Positions 17,699 through 29,864 of a stretch of 64,000 nucleotides of DNA are shown here, piece by piece. The notes under the pieces were generated by a model. The model was not told where the DNA came from. It saw nothing but the letters and a program-made list of their open reading frames with translations, and did not search any database. Position 1 is the stretch's first letter; each line of letters starts with the position of its first letter. A program made the translations under genes and the position numbers. The stretch comes from Wenzhouxiangella sediminis (lineage in GTDB: Bacteria; Pseudomonadota; Gammaproteobacteria; Xanthomonadales; Wenzhouxiangellaceae): the NCBI RefSeq assembly GCF_003410055.1, contig NZ_QUZK01000005.1, positions 1 through 64,000 of the forward strand. The letters run 5' to 3'.

Positions 17699-19066
17699 AT
17701 GTTCTGCGTTTCTCCCGAACAGGCCATCCCCGTTCAGTCCCTGGATGCCGAAGAGCTCGAATCCTGGAAAGCCCGGGCCGAAGCGGGCGAGCGTGACTGG
17801 ATCGAGGCCAGCGGGTTCCAGGCCGCGCCCGGAAGCCTGCTTCTGGTGCCGGACGGCAAGGGCGGCGTCGGGCGGGTCCTGGTTGGTCGGGAGCCCGGCG
17901 ATCGCCTGTGGGCGCTCGCGCACCTGCCCGCCTTGCTGCCCGAGGGTGACTATCGCCTGGCCAACGAATGGCCCCGGGACGAGCGCGAGCGAGCCGCCAT
18001 CGGTTGGGGGCTGGGTTGCTACCGATTCGATCGTTACAAGCAGGTGGAAAAGCCTGCCGCGCGCCTGGCGCTGGACCAGGAGACCGAGCGGCGCATTCGG
18101 ACCCTGGTCGAGTCGTCCGCCTTCGTGCGCGACCTGGTCAATACGCCGGCTATCGATCTCGGCCCGCAAGAGCTCGCCGAGACGGCGCGCTCGCTGGCGT
18201 CCGAACACGACGCCGACTTCCGGGTCTTCGAGGGCGAGGAGCTGGAGCGTGAGTTCCCCGCGATCCACGTCGTCGGCCAGGCGGCCAGCCGCGGTCCGCG
18301 GCTGATCCGCATGCAGTGGGGCCGCGAGGACGCGCCGCGCCTGGCGCTGGTCGGGAAGGGCGTGATCTTCGATTCCGGCGGACTCAACATCAAGCCGGGC
18401 GCGGGCATGCTGTTGATGAAAAAGGACATGGGTGGTTCCGCCCACGCGCTCGGCCTGGCGAAGATCATCATGTCCCTTGGCCTGGACGTGAACCTGCGCG
18501 TCTATATCCCGGCGGTGGAGAACGCCATTTCGGGCAACGCCTACCGGCCGTCGGACATCATCCGCACCCGAAAGGGCACGACCGTGGAGATCGGCAACAC
18601 CGACGCCGAGGGGCGTGTCGTGCTCTCCGACGCCCTGACCCTGGCTTCCGAAGAAGGCGCCGAGCGGATCATCGATTTCGCCACGCTCACCGGCGCCGCC
18701 CGCATTGCGCTCGGGGAAGACCTGCCGCCTTTCTACGGGCGCGACTTGAAGGCCGCCCGCGCCATTCAGGATCTCAGCTTCGAAGCCGAGGACCCGCTCT
18801 GGCACATGCCGCTGTTCGAGCCGTATCGCCGGCAGATCGAGCCGGCGATCGCCGACATCTCCAATACGGGCACCTCGAAGTTCGCGGGCAGCGTCACCGC
18901 CGCGCTGTTCCTCGATCACTTCGTCGGCGAGGGCATCGACTGGTTCCACTTCGACATCTATGCCTGGAACCTGTCGGATCGCCCCGGTCGCCCGGCTGGC
19001 GGCGAGGCGCAGGGGCTCCGGAGCATGTGGCAGTGGCTCGAGGGAAGCTACGGCACAAGGGCCTGA
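17699..19066 (+). CDS. Leucyl aminopeptidase family protein (M17)
   Basis: This 455-residue cytosolic metallo-aminopeptidase removes N-terminal residues from peptides. The C-terminal catalytic domain has the M17 motifs KGVIFDSGGL (220-229), KKDMGG (241-246) and NTDAEGR (300-306), which supply the two-metal and bicarbonate site. The N-terminal domain is less conserved. I chose ATG 17699 with the weak upstream GGAG; the frame stays open far upstream but that part is antisense-like. The total length is shorter than E. coli PepA (503), so I do not assign pepA. Confidence 0.92.
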   Translation: MFCVSPEQAIPVQSLDAEELESWKARAEAGERDWIEASGFQAAPGSLLLVPDGKGGVGRVLVGREPGDRLWALAHLPALLPEGDYRLANEWPRDERERAAIGWGLGCYRFDRYKQVEKPAARLALDQETERRIRTLVESSAFVRDLVNTPAIDLGPQELAETARSLASEHDADFRVFEGEELEREFPAIHVVGQAASRGPRLIRMQWGREDAPRLALVGKGVIFDSGGLNIKPGAGMLLMKKDMGGSAHALGLAKIIMSLGLDVNLRVYIPAVENAISGNAYRPSDIIRTRKGTTVEIGNTDAEGRVVLSDALTLASEEGAERIIDFATLTGAARIALGEDLPPFYGRDLKAARAIQDLSFEAEDPLWHMPLFEPYRRQIEPAIADISNTGTSKFAGSVTAALFLDHFVGEGIDWFHFDIYAWNLSDRPGRPAGGEAQGLRSMWQWLEGSYGTRA

Positions 19067-19160
19067 TCCCGACTTGCACCTGCCGGCGTTCCGGGTAATG
19101 ATCGGGTTGCGCCGATGTTGGGGGCACCGCGGCGCCATCTGGTAGTGCAGGGAGCAGCCA

Positions 19161-19721
19161 GTGTCCGGCAAGATCGACCGGTCCGAGGAGAAGAAGGCGG
19201 ACGAGGAAGTGCAAGGCGGCGGCTGCGCCGTCGAGCAGTTTCACGGCGAGTTGAAGCAGATCGCCCGGCGCGAACTCAACCGGCATCGGCGTTCGGGCAC
19301 TTTCGACACGGTCGCCCTGGTCAACGAGGCCTACCTGCGTGTGCACGAAGCCGATCGCCGCTGGCAGAGCCGCGGTCACTTTCTGGCCAGCATGACCACG
19401 ATCATGCGCAATGTGCTCGTCGACCATGCTCGTGAGAAGTCCGCGCAGCGACGGGGCGGAAACTGGCTGCGGGTCACCACCGGTGCGCTCGATGCCGTGA
19501 CCGATGGCGGGGAGCCCGTTGACATTCTCCAACTCGACCAGGCGATGCGACAGCTCGGTGCCCTGTCCGAGCGTCTCGAGCGCGTGGTCGAGCTCAAGGT
19601 GTTCGGCGGGATGACCATCCAGGAGATCGCCGCCGTGCTCGAGATATCTCCGGCAACCGTATCGCGCGAGCTCCGCCTGGCCTCGGCCTGGCTGCGGCGG
19701 GCCATGGCCGAGACGCCGTGA
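19161..19721 (+). CDS. ECF-like RNA polymerase sigma factor
   Basis: This 186-residue sigma factor of the ECF-like group often found next to Ser/Thr kinases has a region 2 with the pattern DTVALVNEAYLRV and a region 4 helix-turn-helix MTIQEIAAVLEISPATVSRE. The start is GTG 19161. It overlaps the kinase gene by four bases (GTGA at 19718), so the two are co-translated. No anti-sigma gene is present. Control may come from phosphorylation by the neighbouring kinase, which is an inference from gene pairing. The probable target is the exoprotein gene downstream or distant genes. Confidence 0.88.
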   Translation: MSGKIDRSEEKKADEEVQGGGCAVEQFHGELKQIARRELNRHRRSGTFDTVALVNEAYLRVHEADRRWQSRGHFLASMTTIMRNVLVDHAREKSAQRRGGNWLRVTTGALDAVTDGGEPVDILQLDQAMRQLGALSERLERVVELKVFGGMTIQEIAAVLEISPATVSRELRLASAWLRRAMAETP

Positions 19722-22162
19722 CCCCCGAGCAGTGGGCCGAAGTGCGTCGTCTCTTCGAGACGCTTTGCGATCTTCCCCGCGAAGAGGCGCAACGGCGTCT
19801 GGTCGAGGCCGATGCCCCCGAGGCGGTTCGCAGACAGGTAGCCGAGTTGCTGACTTTCGACGACAGCTCCGAGCTGGATCGTCTGGCCAGGGGGGTCAGC
19901 CACCTGTCGCAGGGCATGGCGGACGAAGATCTTCGCGGCGAGCGCCTGGGCGCCTGGCGGCTGCTGTCGCCGCTGGGCGAAGGCGGCATGGGAGAGGTCT
20001 ACCTGGCCGAGCGCGCCGATGGCCGCTACGAAGCAAGGGTGGCCATCAAGTTTCTTGCCCTTTCCGGGCGTCGCGCCCGGCAGTTGTTCGAGCGCGAGCG
20101 CACCATCCTCGCGCGCCTGCAACATCCGGCCATCGCGCACCTGATCGACGCCGGCGAACATCCGCGCCTGGGTGCCTGGCTTGCCATGGCCTATGTCGAC
20201 GGCGAGTCGCTGGGTGAGCTTGCGATTGCCGGTTCCCTGGCAATGGAGCAGGCGCTTTCCTGCATGGTCGAGGCGGCGCGTGCGGTGGCTTTTGCCCACC
20301 GCAACCTGGTTCTGCACCGGGATCTCAAACCCGAGCACCTGATGCGCGATCGTGACGGTCAGCTGAAGGTTCTCGATTTCGGCGTGGCCACGCTGTTGCA
20401 GGACGCCGCCGGTCAGGCCGAGCAGACGGGTCGGGCCAGCTTCACGCCGCGCTACGCCGCGCCGGAACAGATCCTGGGCCAGGCCACGACCACGCGAACC
20501 GACATCTACGCGCTCGGCCTGGTTCTGCATGAATTGCTCTGCGGCGGATCAGGGGCCTTCGGGGAAGAGCCCGAGCGGTTGACCGAACGCAAGCTGGCCG
20601 GCCGCCGCGAACGCATCGGGCATGTCGCAGGGCTGGGCCGCCGGCAGTGGCGCGACCTCGATGCCGTCATCGCCCGGTGTCTTGCCGTCAGCCCGGAACA
20701 TCGCTACAGCAGTGCTGACGAACTGGCCGACGACCTGGCCGCGGTACTCGCTGACCGTCCCGTTCTCGCAAGGCGAGGCGGCTGGCTGGAAGTGTCGCAG
20801 CGCTGGCTGACCCGGCACCGACTGGCCGGCGCGATGATGGTGATCGCGCTGCTCGCCGTAGCCGGCGGCAGCGCGTTCTCGGCCTGGTTTGCGCTCCAGG
20901 CGCGGGCCGAACGCAACGCCGCCGTTGCCGAAGCCGCGAAAGCCAGGCAGATCACCGATTTTCTCGAGAGCATTTTCCAGACTGCCGCGCCGGGCGTCCG
21001 GCAGGGGCCAGATACCACTGTCCGTGAGTTGCTCGAGCGCGGTCGCGAGCGGATTGGCGATGAACTGGCCCGGCAGCCCGAGATCGCCGGTCATCTGGAG
21101 CGGGCCATTGCCAGCAGCTACATGTTCCTCGGCCTGCACGACGAAGCACTGCAGGTCCTCGACGAAGTGCTGCCGGGCGAGCCGCAAGAGAGCGTGGCCA
21201 GGCGCAGGCTGCTGGCGGCGCGGGTTCACCTGCTCAAGGGCCAGTATCAGGATGCGATCGACCGCCTCGATGCCGCCGCAGGTGGGTTGAGCGATCCGCT
21301 CGATCGCGCCACCGCGATGAAGGAGCGGGCAACGGCCGAGATCAATCTCGACCGGGGCGAGGCAGCGCGGCGTTCCGCGCTGGCGGTGCTCCGACTGGCT
21401 GACGATAGCGAGCAGGGCACCAAGCTGAAGCTGAGCGCGCAGAACCTGCTCGGTGTGATCGCCTACAACGCGGGTGACTATCTGCGCGCCCGGGAGGCGT
21501 TCGAAGCGTTCTATCGGCTGCGCATCCAGCGCGACGGTGCACTCAGCGATGGCGCCGCACTGGCCCTGCACAACCTCGGGGGTGTTGCCTGGATGCAGGG
21601 CGACCTGCACGCCGCCCTCGATTACTACCGGCAATCCCTCGACATCATGGAACGGTATTTCGGCGTCGACAATCAGGCGGTGGCGATGGTGCTGCGCTCG
21701 CTGGGCGGTACCTATCGGCGCCTGGGCGATCCGGCTCCCGCAGAGGCGGCACTTCGCCGCTCGCTGGCCGCCTATGAGCAGTTCGGAGGCCGGGAGCGCC
21801 ACTTCTGGCGCGATGCCCTGCTGCAGCTTGGGGAAATCCTCGTCCTGACCGGTCGCGATGCGGAGGCCGTGGCGTTGCTCGCCGATCTGCCCGAGATCGA
21901 CGTCTCCGGTCTGGCCCACGAGCAGCAGGTCGTGTGTCGACTCGAACTGCTCAAGCGGGCCCTGGGGATGAAGTCTGGCGAGTGCGGAGACGGGCTGGAG
22001 GGGTCGGCCGGGCTGCAGGCGATGTTGCATTATCTCAATGCCAGGGCCCTGCGATTGACGGGGGACCCGGGCTACCTGGACGAGGCCCAACAGGCCAGCG
22101 AGTTGCTGGCCTCGGCTACGCCTCCCGACCCGCTCTTGATGGCAGCGCTCGATTCACTTTGA
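19718..22162 (+). CDS. Membrane Ser/Thr protein kinase with TPR sensor, atypical catalytic loop
   Basis: This 814-residue protein has an N-terminal helical cap (1-70) and a Hanks-type kinase domain (about 78-345). The domain carries glycine loop LGEGGMGEVYLAER, Lys111 in VAIKF, HRD at 200-202 and DFG at 220-222. One transmembrane helix (about 369-392) then leads to an extracytoplasmic TPR-rich region (about 430-800). The catalytic loop reads HRDLKPEH: the Asn that normally binds magnesium is His207. All other key residues are present, so activity is uncertain rather than excluded. It starts with GTG overlapping the sigma factor stop. Such kinases probably sense envelope signals through the TPR region. 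Confidence 0.9.
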   Translation: MTPEQWAEVRRLFETLCDLPREEAQRRLVEADAPEAVRRQVAELLTFDDSSELDRLARGVSHLSQGMADEDLRGERLGAWRLLSPLGEGGMGEVYLAERADGRYEARVAIKFLALSGRRARQLFERERTILARLQHPAIAHLIDAGEHPRLGAWLAMAYVDGESLGELAIAGSLAMEQALSCMVEAARAVAFAHRNLVLHRDLKPEHLMRDRDGQLKVLDFGVATLLQDAAGQAEQTGRASFTPRYAAPEQILGQATTTRTDIYALGLVLHELLCGGSGAFGEEPERLTERKLAGRRERIGHVAGLGRRQWRDLDAVIARCLAVSPEHRYSSADELADDLAAVLADRPVLARRGGWLEVSQRWLTRHRLAGAMMVIALLAVAGGSAFSAWFALQARAERNAAVAEAAKARQITDFLESIFQTAAPGVRQGPDTTVRELLERGRERIGDELARQPEIAGHLERAIASSYMFLGLHDEALQVLDEVLPGEPQESVARRRLLAARVHLLKGQYQDAIDRLDAAAGGLSDPLDRATAMKERATAEINLDRGEAARRSALAVLRLADDSEQGTKLKLSAQNLLGVIAYNAGDYLRAREAFEAFYRLRIQRDGALSDGAALALHNLGGVAWMQGDLHAALDYYRQSLDIMERYFGVDNQAVAMVLRSLGGTYRRLGDPAPAEAALRRSLAAYEQFGGRERHFWRDALLQLGEILVLTGRDAEAVALLADLPEIDVSGLAHEQQVVCRLELLKRALGMKSGECGDGLEGSAGLQAMLHYLNARALRLTGDPGYLDEAQQASELLASATPPDPLLMAALDSL

Positions 22163-22228
22163 TAGGAAACGCGCGGCAATTCCGTAACCCCGATTGTGTT
22201 CAAGTCAATCACGATCGGAGTATTCGAT

Positions 22229-23560
22229 ATGCAATCGATGACAATTCGCCCGGTGCTTGCCGTGGTTCTGGCCGTTATGGCCGGCCCCGCCCTCGCCCTG
22301 GATTTCCTGGTCAACAGCAACCTCGATGTCGCCGAGGCGACCCCCGGCGACGGGCAGTGCAACCCCATCAATGCCGTGGGCAACACCTGCACCCTGCGAG
22401 CGGCGATCATGGAAGCCAACGCCAATCCGGGACCCCACAACATTTTCCTGCCCTCGGGAAGCTACAACCTCGACCTGACTGGAATCGACGAGGATGCGGC
22501 TGCCACCGGCGACCTCGACATTCTTGCGGATATCCGCATCGTCAACGGCACCGACAATCCTCCGCTGGTGCTGGGCAACTTCTCGGACCGGGTTTTCGAC
22601 GTTCATGAGGGCGCCGGCCTGACCCTGGTCAACCTGGGTGTGGCCAACGGCATGGCCAATGCGCCTGGTAATGTCCACGGTGGCGGTATCCGGGTCAACG
22701 CCGGAGCCGAGCTGGAACTCGATCAGGTCACGGTCTCGACCAATATCGCCAACATCGGCGGCGGCATCTACAACGACGGCACGGTGCTGATTGCCGACAG
22801 CGAGTTCTTCCACAACGCCTTGCTCGACGACAATGCCAACAGTGACTTCACCGATGGTGCGGCGATCTTCAATCGCGGCGTCCTTTCGATCGAGCGCTCG
22901 ACCTTCCGCAACAATGGTGTCTTCCCCGGAGGCTCCGGACTTCTCACGAACGAGTACGCCATTCATAGCCGGCAGGGAATCGTCAGCCAGCCACTGGTGT
23001 TGATCAGCAACTCGACCTTCTACGAAAACACCAACGGCATCTTCTCCGACGGCGTGAATACGGGCATCAGCTTCTCCACGCTGGTGGACAACAATGCTCG
23101 CGGTATCCGCTTCCTGCCCGACATTGATTCCCTCGGCGATCTCCAGTTCCAGATTCATCAGACCGTCGTCGTCGGCCACGACGGAGACTGCAATGGCATT
23201 CCGGACGACCAGCCGGAATACGACGTGACCGGCAACGCCAACGCCAGCTCCGACGAGACCTGCGGATTCAGCGGTATCGGCGACTTCCAGAACATCGCCA
23301 ACCCATTCAACGGGACAGCGGGCGATCACGGCGGAAAGACGCCGACCTTCATGCCCCGGTCGAACGGCATCCTGGTCGATCCCGCCACCGGTGACTGCGG
23401 CCCGATGGGTGGCAACGAAGATCAGCGCGGCAAGGCCCGGCCGATCGACGGGGACAGCAGCGGCGGTGCGACCTGCGACATCGGCGCGGTCGAATTCGAT
23501 CCGGGGACCGATCCCGAGCTCGGCGACGGGCTGTTCGGGGACCGTTTCGAGGAAGCCTGA
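22229..23560 (+). CDS. Secreted right-handed beta-helix protein with CSLREA-type motif and DRFE tail
   Basis: This 443-residue exoprotein has a signal peptide (about 1-24). A CSLREA-type motif CTLRAAIMEAN (54-64) opens a right-handed beta-helix built of Asn/Gly-rich rungs such as GGGIYNDGTVLIADSEF. The C-terminus GLFGDRFEEA (434-443) resembles the ending of the metalloprotease at 10958-12244. No catalytic residues are obvious; such proteins are often surface-exposed or adhesive. ATG 22229 is preferred over GTG 22196 because CGGAG lies eight bases upstream and the signal peptide begins there. It follows the sigma-kinase pair by 66 bases and may be co-transcribed with it. Confidence 0.8.
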   Translation: MQSMTIRPVLAVVLAVMAGPALALDFLVNSNLDVAEATPGDGQCNPINAVGNTCTLRAAIMEANANPGPHNIFLPSGSYNLDLTGIDEDAAATGDLDILADIRIVNGTDNPPLVLGNFSDRVFDVHEGAGLTLVNLGVANGMANAPGNVHGGGIRVNAGAELELDQVTVSTNIANIGGGIYNDGTVLIADSEFFHNALLDDNANSDFTDGAAIFNRGVLSIERSTFRNNGVFPGGSGLLTNEYAIHSRQGIVSQPLVLISNSTFYENTNGIFSDGVNTGISFSTLVDNNARGIRFLPDIDSLGDLQFQIHQTVVVGHDGDCNGIPDDQPEYDVTGNANASSDETCGFSGIGDFQNIANPFNGTAGDHGGKTPTFMPRSNGILVDPATGDCGPMGGNEDQRGKARPIDGDSSGGATCDIGAVEFDPGTDPELGDGLFGDRFEEA

Positions 23561-23575
23561 CGGGCGAACCGCCAG

Positions 23576-24271
23576 TCAGTGGTCCGGCTCGCCCTCTGGG
23601 CGGCCGGCACCATCCTCCGGCGCGTTCTCGTCGACGACGATGAAGTCGCCGATGCTGACGCGGGTGCGGGCCAGGGCGTCGAAGATCTGCTTCTCCTGTT
23701 GCACGACCTGGCGGAAGTCCCATTTCTCTTCGGCGAAGTAGTCGTCGCCGTTGCGTACATCTCCGGAGGAGTCCATCACCTGGAGGAATCCGACGAAGCC
23801 GACCCGTGATCCCGCCACGTGGCGGCGCTGTCGCTCCATGTATCGGGCGGTGCGCTCGACCGCCACGGCGTCGCCGTAGCGGGATTCGAGATCCTCGCGG
23901 ATGGTCCGGCCTCGCCGGCGCTGATCTTCGCCCAGTTCGGCCCACACGGCGTCGGCCATCTCGACGAAGGCGGGGTAGTCGCGTTCGGCGGCCAGGTCGA
24001 ACCAGGCCCAGGCGCGGGCCGGGTCGCGCTCGACGCCGTCGCCGCGGTAGTGGATGACGCCCAGGTTGTACTGGGCGAACTTGTCGGCCCACCAGGCGGC
24101 GCGTTCGAAGCGGTGCCGCGCGTCGAAGTAGCGCCCGTGCTCCCAGGACTCCTGCGCCTCGACGGCGAAGGAGTATCCGGGCGTGTGTTCGGCCACGCTG
24201 AAGGGGGAGCCGGCCGCTGCGCCGGCGGCGAAAAACAGGAAGAAGGAGAAGATTATTGCCCTTGCCGTCAT
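23576..24271 (-). CDS. Exported Sel1-repeat protein
   Basis: This 231-residue protein has a signal peptide (MTARAIIFSFFLFFAAGAAA). One or two Sel1-like helical repeats follow at about 45-110 (AQYNLGVIHYRGDGVERDP), which normally bind partner proteins. The C-terminal half is charged and of no family I recognise. ATG 24271 was chosen because AAGGAG lies seven bases upstream. It converges on the beta-helix gene with a 15-base gap and is divergent from the acidic lipoprotein. The function is unknown. Confidence 0.78.
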   Translation of the reverse strand: MTARAIIFSFFLFFAAGAAAGSPFSVAEHTPGYSFAVEAQESWEHGRYFDARHRFERAAWWADKFAQYNLGVIHYRGDGVERDPARAWAWFDLAAERDYPAFVEMADAVWAELGEDQRRRGRTIREDLESRYGDAVAVERTARYMERQRRHVAGSRVGFVGFLQVMDSSGDVRNGDDYFAEEKWDFRQVVQQEKQIFDALARTRVSIGDFIVVDENAPEDGAGRPEGEPDH

Positions 24272-24446
24272 TGCCAAACTCCTTGTTCGATGCCCCAATC
24301 AAAGATCTGCCCCAGAAGATCCTGCCATATCAACCGGCGTTGCTGCCGGCGTCGCGGCAAAAAGCAGGTGTCGGGCGGCGTGATTGGCGTTACGATAACG
24401 ATTCCCGAATCCGAGCGCTTTACAAGCGCATTGCAGGAGGAGAACG

Positions 24447-24968
24447 ATGCGTTATCTGATGATTCTGATGTTGATCCTGGCCCTGGCGGCCTGCCAGTCC
24501 GAGGAGGCCAGCGAGATCGAGGAGGCCGGCGACGAAGCCGCCGAGCAGGTCGAGGAAGCCGGGGAAGCGGCCGCCGAGGCCTACGACGAAGTCAAGGAAG
24601 AGGGCGAAGAGGCCCAGGAAGAGATCGAGGAATTCGTCGAGGAGGGTCCGAGCGCCGACGAGGAGGCCATGCACGAGAAGGTCTTCGAACGCGCGCGCGA
24701 ACTCGCCGAGGAAGCCCGCATGAAGGCCGAGGAAGCCCTCGAGGCCGCCGAGGAAGAAGGCGGCGAGGCCTGGGAAGAAGCCCGCGATGCGGCTCGGGAA
24801 GCGCAGGAACGTGCCGCGAGCGCCTGGGAAGAAGCCAGCGAATTCGCCGGCGAGTCCTGGGAAGGCGCGAGTGCCGAGGCCCGCGACGCCTGGCAGGAAG
24901 CCAGGGACGCCTGGGATCGCCTGGCCGAGCGGATCGACGAGGAAACCGAAGGCAGCGACGAGCAGTAG
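24447..24968 (+). CDS. Acidic, Ala/Glu-rich helical lipoprotein
   Basis: This 173-residue protein has a lipobox (LALAAC, Cys16). Almost the whole mature part is Glu/Ala-rich helix, with repeats of EEA, AEEA and WEEA type and regularly placed Trp and Arg residues in the C-terminal half. The pattern resembles apolipoprotein- or LEA-like amphipathic helices rather than a catalytic fold. GCAGGAGGAG is a strong ribosome-binding site. A strong intrinsic terminator follows, so it is probably a single-gene unit. I do not recognise a family. It could be an envelope spacer or stress protein. Confidence 0.75.
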   Translation: MRYLMILMLILALAACQSEEASEIEEAGDEAAEQVEEAGEAAAEAYDEVKEEGEEAQEEIEEFVEEGPSADEEAMHEKVFERARELAEEARMKAEEALEAAEEEGGEAWEEARDAAREAQERAASAWEEASEFAGESWEGASAEARDAWQEARDAWDRLAERIDEETEGSDEQ

Positions 24969-24989
24969 GCTTCGCTCGAAGCCCCGCCC

Positions 24990-25021
24990 GCGCCGCCCCG
25001 ACCCGGGGCGGCGCCTGTTTT
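24990..25021 (+). terminator. Intrinsic terminator after the acidic lipoprotein gene
   Basis: GCGCCGCCCCG (24990-25000) pairs perfectly with CGGGGCGGCGC (25004-25014) around a three-base loop, followed by CTGTTTT. It insulates the lipoprotein gene from leuS. Confidence 0.88.
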
Positions 25022-25023
25022 GA

Positions 25024-28132
<3,109 letters not shown>

Positions 28133-28136
<4 letters not shown>

Positions 28137-29152
28137 AGCTGTTCCCCGAGAAGCTGCCGCAGCGACTCCGGCAGGGCCTGGACAAGGTCTACCTGGTGGC
28201 CGGACAGGAACCCCTGCTGATCGAGGAAGCCTGCGATGCGATCCGCTCGGCTGCGCGCGAAGCCGACGTGTCCGAGCGGCTGGTGCTGGAGGCCGATGCC
28301 CGCTTCGACTGGGGCCAGCTCGGCAGCGCCACCGAAACGAATTCCCTGTTCGCAACCCAGCGTCTCGTCGAGGTCCGAATGCCCTCGGGCAAGCCCGGGC
28401 GCGAGGGCGGCGCAGTCCTGCGTGAGTGGGCGCAGGCCGCCAGCGACGACATCCTGCTGGTCAAGTGCGACGCCTGGGACATGGCCAGCGAGAAGACCGC
28501 CTGGGTGAAGGCCCTCGATTCGGCCGGCGTCTACGTCCCGTGCTGGAAGGTCAAGCCCCAGCGCCTGCCGCAGTGGATCGCCCAGCGCCTGTCCAGCCGC
28601 GGGATTCGCGCCGACCAGTCCGCCTGCCGTTTCCTGGCCGAGCGCCTGGAAGGCAACCTGCTGGCGGCCGCCCAGGAAATCGAGCGCCTGGTTCTGCTGT
28701 ATCCCGGTGGCCAGGTCGGGCTGGAGGAAGTCCGCGCCGCCGTGGCCGACAGCGCGCGCTTCGACAGCTTCCGCCTGATCGAACTGGTCTTCGCCGGCCA
28801 GGCCGGCGCGGCCGTGCGCTGCATCCGCGGCTTGCGCGAGGCCGAAACCCCCATGCCCCTGATCGTCGGTGCGCTGGCGCGCGAGCTCCAGACCATCGGC
28901 AACTTCCAGATGCTGGCGCGCACGCACCCGGCCGCCCAGGCCTTCAAGATGCTGGGCATCTGGAAGAGCCGGCAGCAGCCGGTGGCCGACGCCGCCCGGC
29001 GGCTTTCGCCGGAGGTGGTGCGCCGGACGCTTGCCCAACTTTCCGATCTCGACCAGCTGTCGAAGTCCAGCGGCCGCGAGATGTTCTGGCTCAGGCTCGA
29101 GCGCCTGTGCGTGGCCCTGGCCACCAACCGTCCGGAATACTGCGCGGCATGA
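28133..29152 (+). CDS. holA: DNA polymerase III delta subunit
   Basis: HolA opens the beta sliding clamp as part of the clamp loader. The 339-residue protein has the family length, an N-terminal segment VYLVAGQEPLLIEEA and the middle-domain LAERLEGNLLAAAQEIERL. I chose GTG 28133, which overlaps the lptE stop. Its stop overlaps the nadD start (ATGA), so lptE, holA and nadD are translationally linked. Confidence 0.94.
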
Positions 29153-29784
29153 ATCGCGCGACGGTCATTTTCGGGGGGACTTTCGACCCGGTGCACTACG
29201 GGCACCTGCGCGCCGCATCCGAGGTGTCGGAGAAGCTGGCCGCCGACGACTTCCGTCTCCTGCCCGCAGGCAATCCGCCGCACCGAGACCACACCGGGGC
29301 CGAGGCCTACCATCGCCTGGCCATGCTGGAACTGGCACTGGCGCCCTATCCGGACCTGACGGTCGACGAACGGGAGGTGCGCCGCGGCGGACCCTCCTAC
29401 ATGGTCGAGACCCTGGCGTCGATCCGACGGGAGGTGGGCTCCCGGCCGGTGATCCTCTGCCTGGGCCAGGATGCGGCCAATCAGCTCAGCGGCTGGCACC
29501 GTTGGCGGGAGTTGCTGGAGCTGGCGCACCTGGTGGTGATGAAACGCCCGCGCAGCCGGCCGAAATACACCGGCGAGGTGGCCGAGGTGCTCGGCGAGCG
29601 GCGTGTGCGCAGGCCCAGCCAGTTGATGGAGTCCGGGGCCGGGCGCGTCTGCTACCTGGGCGTGACCCAGCTGGCCATTTCGTCGACCGACATTCGCGGC
29701 CAGCTCGCCGACGGACGCGACCCGAGATTCCTCCTGCCCTCGACCGTGCTGGCCTACATCCGAAAGCACGGCCTCTATCACTGA
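29149..29784 (+). CDS. nadD: Nicotinate-nucleotide adenylyltransferase
   Basis: NadD adenylates nicotinate mononucleotide in NAD synthesis. The 211-residue protein has the nucleotidyltransferase entry GGTFDPVHYGHL, with the HxGH pair at His16 and His19. The C-terminal ISSTDIR motif completes the ATP site. The start codon ATG 29149 overlaps the holA stop. rsfS follows after an 80-base gap that carries a possible promoter. Confidence 0.95.
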   Translation: MNRATVIFGGTFDPVHYGHLRAASEVSEKLAADDFRLLPAGNPPHRDHTGAEAYHRLAMLELALAPYPDLTVDEREVRRGGPSYMVETLASIRREVGSRPVILCLGQDAANQLSGWHRWRELLELAHLVVMKRPRSRPKYTGEVAEVLGERRVRRPSQLMESGAGRVCYLGVTQLAISSTDIRGQLADGRDPRFLLPSTVLAYIRKHGLYH

Positions 29785-29841
29785 GATCGCGGACTCATCG
29801 AGGTCGGCGACGCATATGGTGAACTCGGCGCGGACAAGGCG

Positions 29842-29847
29842 TAAAAT
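29842..29847 (+). promoter_or_regulatory. Possible -10 box for rsfS
   Basis: TAAAAT lies 17 bases before the rsfS start, in the one non-overlapping gap of this gene run. No good -35 is visible. If it is used, the leader of rsfS would be very short. Confidence 0.3.
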
Positions 29848-29864
29848 ACGCCCCGTGTTCAATC

